Shown here: one piece after another, positions 5,822 to 8,954 of the stretch
Numbering within the stretch: position 1 is the stretch's first letter
Layout of the letters: each line of letters begins with the position of its first letter
Source of the DNA: Planctomycetota bacterium
GTDB lineage: Bacteria > Planctomycetota > Planctomycetia > Isosphaerales > Isosphaeraceae
DNA: 8,954 nt
Assembly (NCBI GenBank): GCA_021777685.1
Contig: JAJYDH010000255.1
Span: 1 to 8,954 of the forward strand
Reading direction: 5' to 3'
Made by a program: the position numbers and the translations under genes
Notes under the pieces: generated by a model
The model's input: the letters and a program-made list of their open reading frames with translations, nothing else
Told to the model about the DNA's origin: nothing
The model's database searches: none

Positions 5822-6934
5822 TCACTTCTTGCGGCGGCCGTCGAGGAGCATCGCGAGCTGGAACAGGCTCTTGGAGACCCGGGACGACCTGGCCTCGATC
5901 ACGACGGGGACGCCGTGGTTGTTGGCCCGGTTGACCGACTTGGGGTCCTCGGGGATGTAATGGGCGATCTTCCGCCCGAGCGCCTCCTCGGCCTTGGCGG
6001 CGGGGACCTCGTGGGCCTGGCCGTAGCGGTTCACGACCAGCAGGACCTTGTCCCGGGCGACGTCCAGGGCGTCCAGATATTCCAGGGTCCGACGGACGTT
6101 CCGGAGCGAGGCGAAGTCGAGGCGGAACGCGATCAGGACGACATCGGCCAGGTCGAGGACCACCCGCTGCTCGGGGTGCGACGGGTGGTCCAGGTCGGCC
6201 AGGACGAACGGGAAGCTGGCGCGGGCGAACTGGAGGGCCTGGGTCACGCCCTCGGACTTGATCAGGACCATGTCGTCGAGGTGATGAGGGGCGGCCACCA
6301 GGCTGACGCCCGAGTCGTGCTTGACGACCGACCGCTCGAACATGACCCTGTCGAGCTTCGCGGCGTTCCGGCAGAGGTCGGCCAGGGTGAAGGTCGGCTT
6401 GAGGTCCAGGAGCGCCGCGAGGTCGCCGGTCTTGGGCTTGAGGTCGATCAGGCAGGCGGACTTGTGCTCGGCCGCGAGGGCGACGCCGAGGTTGGCGGCG
6501 ACGGTGCTCGACCCGCTCCCGCCGCTGGGGGCGAGCACGGCGATCAGCCGGCCGAGCTGCGCCGGGCCCCGGGCGGCCTCGTTGAGCCGGCCGATGGCCG
6601 ACTCCAGCTCGGCCTCCAGCTCGGCCGAGTCGACGTAGTCGTCGGCCCCGGACCGGAGGGCCCGCAAGACCAGCTTCGAGTCGGCGGCCGGCCCGACCGC
6701 CAGGATCTTCCCCGGCGCCACCCGGGAGACCGCCGGCAGGAGGCCCAGCCCGCGCTCGAGGTCGGGCATGAGGGCGACGACGACCAGGTCGATCGTCGAC
6801 TCGCGCCCGAGTCGACCGGCGGCGCCGTCGAGCGGCAGGACGTGGGCGGACGGGCAGTCGTGGCCGCCGAAGTTGAGGACCTCGCGAATCCGCGAGGCGG
6901 TCGAGCCGTGGTCGGCGACGATGAAGGACGGCAT
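5822..6934 (-). CDS. tadZ: Tad pilus localisation protein TadZ (CpaE-type, receiver-like plus MinD/ParA-like)
   Basis: This 370-residue cytoplasmic protein of the TadZ/CpaE family is expected to place the pilus machine at the cell pole or membrane and recruit TadA. Residues 1 to about 115 form an atypical receiver domain: LRALRSGADDYVDS (90-103) is receiver-like, but the expected phospho-acceptor position in DLVVVALMPD is Ala54. The rest is MinD/ParA-like, with LIAVLAPSGGSGSSTVAANL (130-149), a switch-like DLKPKTGDLAALLDL, and FPFVLADLDHP as the Walker B counterpart. The P-loop lysines of a MinD ATPase (KGGxGKT) are replaced by Ser, a change known in TadZ proteins. The ATG at 6934 has GAGG 5 nt upstream. 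It lies 52 bp after cpaB and 48 bp before the cyclase-repeat gene, consistent with one transcript. Confidence 0.9.
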   Translation of the reverse strand: MPSFIVADHGSTASRIREVLNFGGHDCPSAHVLPLDGAAGRLGRESTIDLVVVALMPDLERGLGLLPAVSRVAPGKILAVGPAADSKLVLRALRSGADDYVDSAELEAELESAIGRLNEAARGPAQLGRLIAVLAPSGGSGSSTVAANLGVALAAEHKSACLIDLKPKTGDLAALLDLKPTFTLADLCRNAAKLDRVMFERSVVKHDSGVSLVAAPHHLDDMVLIKSEGVTQALQFARASFPFVLADLDHPSHPEQRVVLDLADVVLIAFRLDFASLRNVRRTLEYLDALDVARDKVLLVVNRYGQAHEVPAAKAEEALGRKIAHYIPEDPKSVNRANNHGVPVVIEARSSRVSKSLFQLAMLLDGRRKK

Positions 6935-6986
6935 CGGAACCTCGGGGCAAAATCCCTTTAATGTGCGCCTCTCGGACGGTTCGATC

Positions 6987-7928
6987 TCAGGGCGGCGGGC
7001 CCGATCCCCGGCGGGCGGCGGTGAGGCGGGCCGGGGCGGCCGTCCGGATCAGCGGGCCCGGCCGCGAGGCGACCGTCACCGTGTCCGACCCGGCGACGGT
7101 CCCCCGGAGGGTCCGGATCGCCAGGGTCTGCTCCGTGGGGGCCATGACCAGGTCCCGCACGACCGAGGGAGTCGACGGGGGCGGCTCGGCGGCCGGCGGC
7201 TTGGGGGGGACGAGGTTGAGGTCGGCCAGCGTCGCCGGCTTGGGTTTGATGGCCCCGGCGTCCTTGAGGTTGCGGAGCGAGAGGTGGAGCGTCCCCTTGT
7301 TCTGGCCCAGGTCGAGCAGCGAGGCGTCCTCGGGCCTGACCAGGAGCGTGACCGACCGGGCCTGATCCGGGTCGATCTTGTTGGCGGTCGGCGTGTTGAC
7401 GGTCGTGTGGACGGCCAGGATCTCCACGTTCTGGAGCAGGGTGGTTGTGGTGGCCCCGCCGGTCGCGTCGTCGGTCCCGCCCGAGGAGTTGGTCGTCAGG
7501 AGCACGTCGACCCGGTTGCCCGGAAGGAGGAACCCCGCCAGCGATGAGGAGAAGCTGGGCGTCTGGATCGTGAACGCCCGCATCCCCGGCTTGATCAGCG
7601 CGGCCATGCCCCGGCCGGCTCCCTTCTCGGCCAGCTTCTTCTCGCGGAGCATGTCCCCCTTGTCGAGCTGGGAGAGCGCGGCCCGGCCGATCGCGTCGGC
7701 CGGCTTGCGGATCGCGTCCTCGGGCACCTCTTCCTTGGGGATCTCGCGGACCTCGACCATCGCCTCGTCGATCGACTCGCCCGGCCTGACCTCGGCGACG
7801 ACGAAGACCACCGGCGAACGCTCGATGACCGGCCCGCCCGCGGGCTTCCTGAGCGCCTGGACCAGGACCATCGCCGAGATCCCGCTGACCACGGCCAGGA
7901 ATCCGACCATCATCGTCCGGACGTTCAT
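6987..7928 (-). CDS. cpaB: Flp pilus assembly protein CpaB/RcpC
   Basis: This 313-residue protein is anchored by an N-terminal membrane segment (about 5-26), with the remainder in the periplasm, where CpaB/RcpC works with the outer-membrane secretin. A SAF-like domain spans about 38-100 (FVVAEVRPGESIDEAMVEVR). It is followed by the RcpC/CpaB core: IKPGMRAFTIQ (112-122), FLLPGNRVDVLLT (133-145), LLQNVEILAV, and the strand pattern SVTLLVRPEDASLLDLGQNK. A proline-rich stretch (PPKPPAAEPPPSTPS) leads to a short C-terminal segment with TLAIRTLRGTVAG, as in other CpaB proteins with extended tails. The ATG at 7928 overlaps the tadV stop as ATGA and has GGAGG (7939-7935) 6 nt upstream. No secretin gene follows before tadZ. 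Confidence 0.93.
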   Translation of the reverse strand: MNVRTMMVGFLAVVSGISAMVLVQALRKPAGGPVIERSPVVFVVAEVRPGESIDEAMVEVREIPKEEVPEDAIRKPADAIGRAALSQLDKGDMLREKKLAEKGAGRGMAALIKPGMRAFTIQTPSFSSSLAGFLLPGNRVDVLLTTNSSGGTDDATGGATTTTLLQNVEILAVHTTVNTPTANKIDPDQARSVTLLVRPEDASLLDLGQNKGTLHLSLRNLKDAGAIKPKPATLADLNLVPPKPPAAEPPPSTPSVVRDLVMAPTEQTLAIRTLRGTVAGSDTVTVASRPGPLIRTAAPARLTAARRGSGPPP

Positions 7929-8641
7929 CGGGGGCCTCCGGGGTCATTCGAGGCGGTCGCGACCTTCTCCGCCGCCCGGCCATACGGCGGCCAGACCTGG
8001 CCGAGGTCGTGGCCCCACCAGGCCAGGGTCGCGAAGAAGCCCAGGCAGGTCATCGCGGCGAACGGGACGAGCCGGCGACGGCGGTCGGCCCGGCCGACCT
8101 CGGCGGCGATCGACGGCCTCGGCCGGTTCCACCATCCCGGGTCGAGCAGCGCCCGGCCGGCCTCGATCAGCTCGATCGCCAGGCCCAGGACCCCGTACCG
8201 GCCCAGGACCAGCGCCAGGGCGTAGGCCCCGCCGAAGAGGGCCGAGGCCACGAAGACCTGGTAGGTGAGGAACGGCCCGAGCCAGGCGCCCACCGCCGCC
8301 AGGAGCTTGACGTCCCCGGCGCCGACGCCCCCGGCGGCGAAGAACAGGACCAGGAGGCCGAAGCCGAGCCCCGCCCCGAGCAGGCTCGACCCCAGCCCCG
8401 ACCATCCCCCGAGCGCCGCCGAGACGGCCACGCCCAGGGCCAGCGTCGGCAGGGTCAGGGCGTTGTGGACCTTGAATTTCCAGAGGTCCGTCGCCGAGGC
8501 GATCAGGGTCGCCGAGGCGACGACGGCGAGCGGGATCAGGTCGGCTCGTGACACCGGTTCGACTCCGTGGAAGGCCGGCCGCCCCGGGGTCAGGGCCCGG
8601 GACGTCGAGAGGGCGGGGGCGATGCTGACGATCCCGCTCAT
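7925..8641 (-). CDS. tadV: Tad prepilin peptidase TadV/CpaA (A24 family)
   Basis: This multi-pass aspartic peptidase would cleave (and possibly methylate) Flp prepilin at the inner membrane. Both A24 catalytic aspartates are present: D52 in ATDLWKFKVHN (50-60) and D110 in GAGDVKLLAAVGAWLG (107-122, the GxGD motif). Several hydrophobic helices surround them, with a C-terminal extension ending in one more membrane segment (about 195-213). The length from the ATG is 238 residues, long for TadV. The first 29 residues are not membrane-like, and a GTG at 8554-8552 (codon 30), with GGAG (8566-8563) 8 nt upstream, is a strong alternative start that would give 209 residues. The ATG at 8641 has no clear ribosome binding site. 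It is 66 bp after flp and coupled to cpaB by an ATGA overlap. Confidence 0.92.
   Translation of the reverse strand: MSGIVSIAPALSTSRALTPGRPAFHGVEPVSRADLIPLAVVASATLIASATDLWKFKVHNALTLPTLALGVAVSAALGGWSGLGSSLLGAGLGFGLLVLFFAAGGVGAGDVKLLAAVGAWLGPFLTYQVFVASALFGGAYALALVLGRYGVLGLAIELIEAGRALLDPGWWNRPRPSIAAEVGRADRRRRLVPFAAMTCLGFFATLAWWGHDLGQVWPPYGRAAEKVATASNDPGGPR
8563..8566 (-). promoter_or_regulatory. GGAG ribosome binding site favouring a GTG start of tadV
   Basis: GGAG on the gene strand lies 8 nt before the GTG at 8554-8552, in frame with the peptidase. Initiation here would remove 29 residues and begin the protein three codons before the first membrane helix (VSRADLIPLAVV). No comparable site precedes the ATG at 8641, so this signal probably decides the true start. 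Confidence 0.5.
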
Positions 8642-8685
8642 AACCTAGGACGCGGACGGCCCCGAGGGCGACTAACGCCCGCACG

Positions 8686-8709
8686 GATCGGCCGGGATCG
8701 CGGCCGATC
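8686..8709 (-). other. Stem-loop at the flp stop codon
   Basis: GATCGGCCG (8686-8694) and CGGCCGATC (8701-8709) pair as a 9-bp perfect stem with a 6-nt loop. The stem overlaps the flp stop codon and lies before tadV. Pilin transcripts are usually needed in excess over assembly genes, and a stem-loop here could protect the flp 3' end or partly stop transcription. There is no U-run downstream, so it is not a typical intrinsic terminator. The structure is seen; the function is inferred. Confidence 0.5.
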
Positions 8710-8881
8710 ACCTCAGGCCGACGATCGCCTCCCGGATCAGCCCGACCAGCGAGGCGCCGAGCGCGGAGACCGAGACGAAACACGCCATCGCGATCACCAG
8801 GATTATCAACGTATACTCGGCCATCGTCGCGGCGGCCTCGTCGTCCCGGAGCCTCCGGGCCAGGCCGAGGAATCTGCCCAT
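8708..8881 (-). CDS. flp: Flp/Fap-type pilin subunit precursor
   Basis: This short 57-residue gene encodes the major pilin expected at the head of a tad locus. The precursor starts MGRFLGLARRLRDDEAA and continues with the Flp core ATMAEYTLIILVIAMA, then a hydrophobic helix to the C-terminus (LVGLIREAIVGLR). By alignment with the usual G/ATAIEYGLI pattern, cleavage would fall before ATMAEY, leaving Glu at +5 and Tyr at +6 as in Flp pilins; the residue before the cut is Ala rather than the usual Gly. A single Cys lies in the helix. The ATG at 8881 is preceded by GGAG (8893-8890) at 8 nt. The frame is open upstream to the window edge, but the ribosome binding site and family length support this start. 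Its processing enzyme TadV is the next gene. Confidence 0.9.
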   Translation of the reverse strand: MGRFLGLARRLRDDEAAATMAEYTLIILVIAMACFVSVSALGASLVGLIREAIVGLR

Positions 8882-8954
8882 CCGAGGGTCTCCGGGGCTG
8901 AGGTGCTTCTGACTTTCATGGGTGAAATGCAGGGTGATCTTGGATCTGAGCTCG

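Noticed and set aside
5817..6950. Second minus-strand frame over tadZ (377 residues)
   Set aside because: It is an Arg/Pro/Gly-rich alternate frame of tadZ with no motifs, while the overlapping frame carries clear receiver-like and MinD-like sequence.
8882..8954. Search for a flp promoter in the right-hand end
   Set aside because: Apart from the GGAG site I see no convincing -35/-10 or -24/-12 pair in these 73 bases; the promoter is probably outside the window.

Overview
This window is GC-rich and every supported gene lies on the minus strand, so the genes read from right to left. It carries most of a Tad/Flp pilus (type IVc pilus or type II secretion-like) assembly locus. In transcription order it holds flp pilin, prepilin peptidase (tadV/cpaA), cpaB/rcpC, tadZ/cpaE, a prenyltransferase/squalene-cyclase-repeat protein, a Tat-exported DUF362 protein, tadA (ATPase), tadB and tadC (inner-membrane platform), and the first codons of a further gene that runs off the left edge. 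The plus strand holds no convincing gene. The host is probably a high-GC bacterium, and a planctomycete of the Isosphaera/Singulisphaera type is my best guess. That guess rests on style (GC content, the two-gene insert, abundant palindromic repeats) and not on a marker gene.

Layout. 8708-8881 is the Flp pilin, a 57-residue gene followed by a stem-loop at its stop codon. 7925-8641 (peptidase) and 6987-7928 (CpaB) overlap by ATGA. 5822-6934 is TadZ, with a degenerate receiver and a P-loop lacking its lysine. 4676-5773 and 3649-4683 are the inserted pair, overlapping by 8 bp and so translationally coupled. 3512-3648 holds a large near-perfect inverted repeat and an AT-rich tadA leader. 2162-3511 and 1206-2165 (tadA, tadB) overlap by ATGA. 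970-1205 is a spacer occupied by a palindromic repeat. 37-969 is tadC, whose stop overlaps a possible next start.

How the parts work together. Flp prepilin would be processed by TadV. TadZ would mark the assembly site, TadA would power polymerisation, and TadB/TadC would form the platform. CpaB is the periplasmic partner of an outer-membrane secretin, but no secretin gene is present where rcpA often sits, between cpaB and tadZ. The cyclase-repeat/DUF362 pair is not part of the canonical Tad set and splits the locus.

The most notable structural observation is a roughly 135-140 bp palindromic element present twice in opposite orientations. It has inverted ends of about 33 nt around a 62-nt centre in both copies. 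One copy lies between tadB and tadC. The other lies in frame inside the cyclase-repeat gene, adding about 45 low-complexity Gly/Arg/Ser/Pro residues to the protein.
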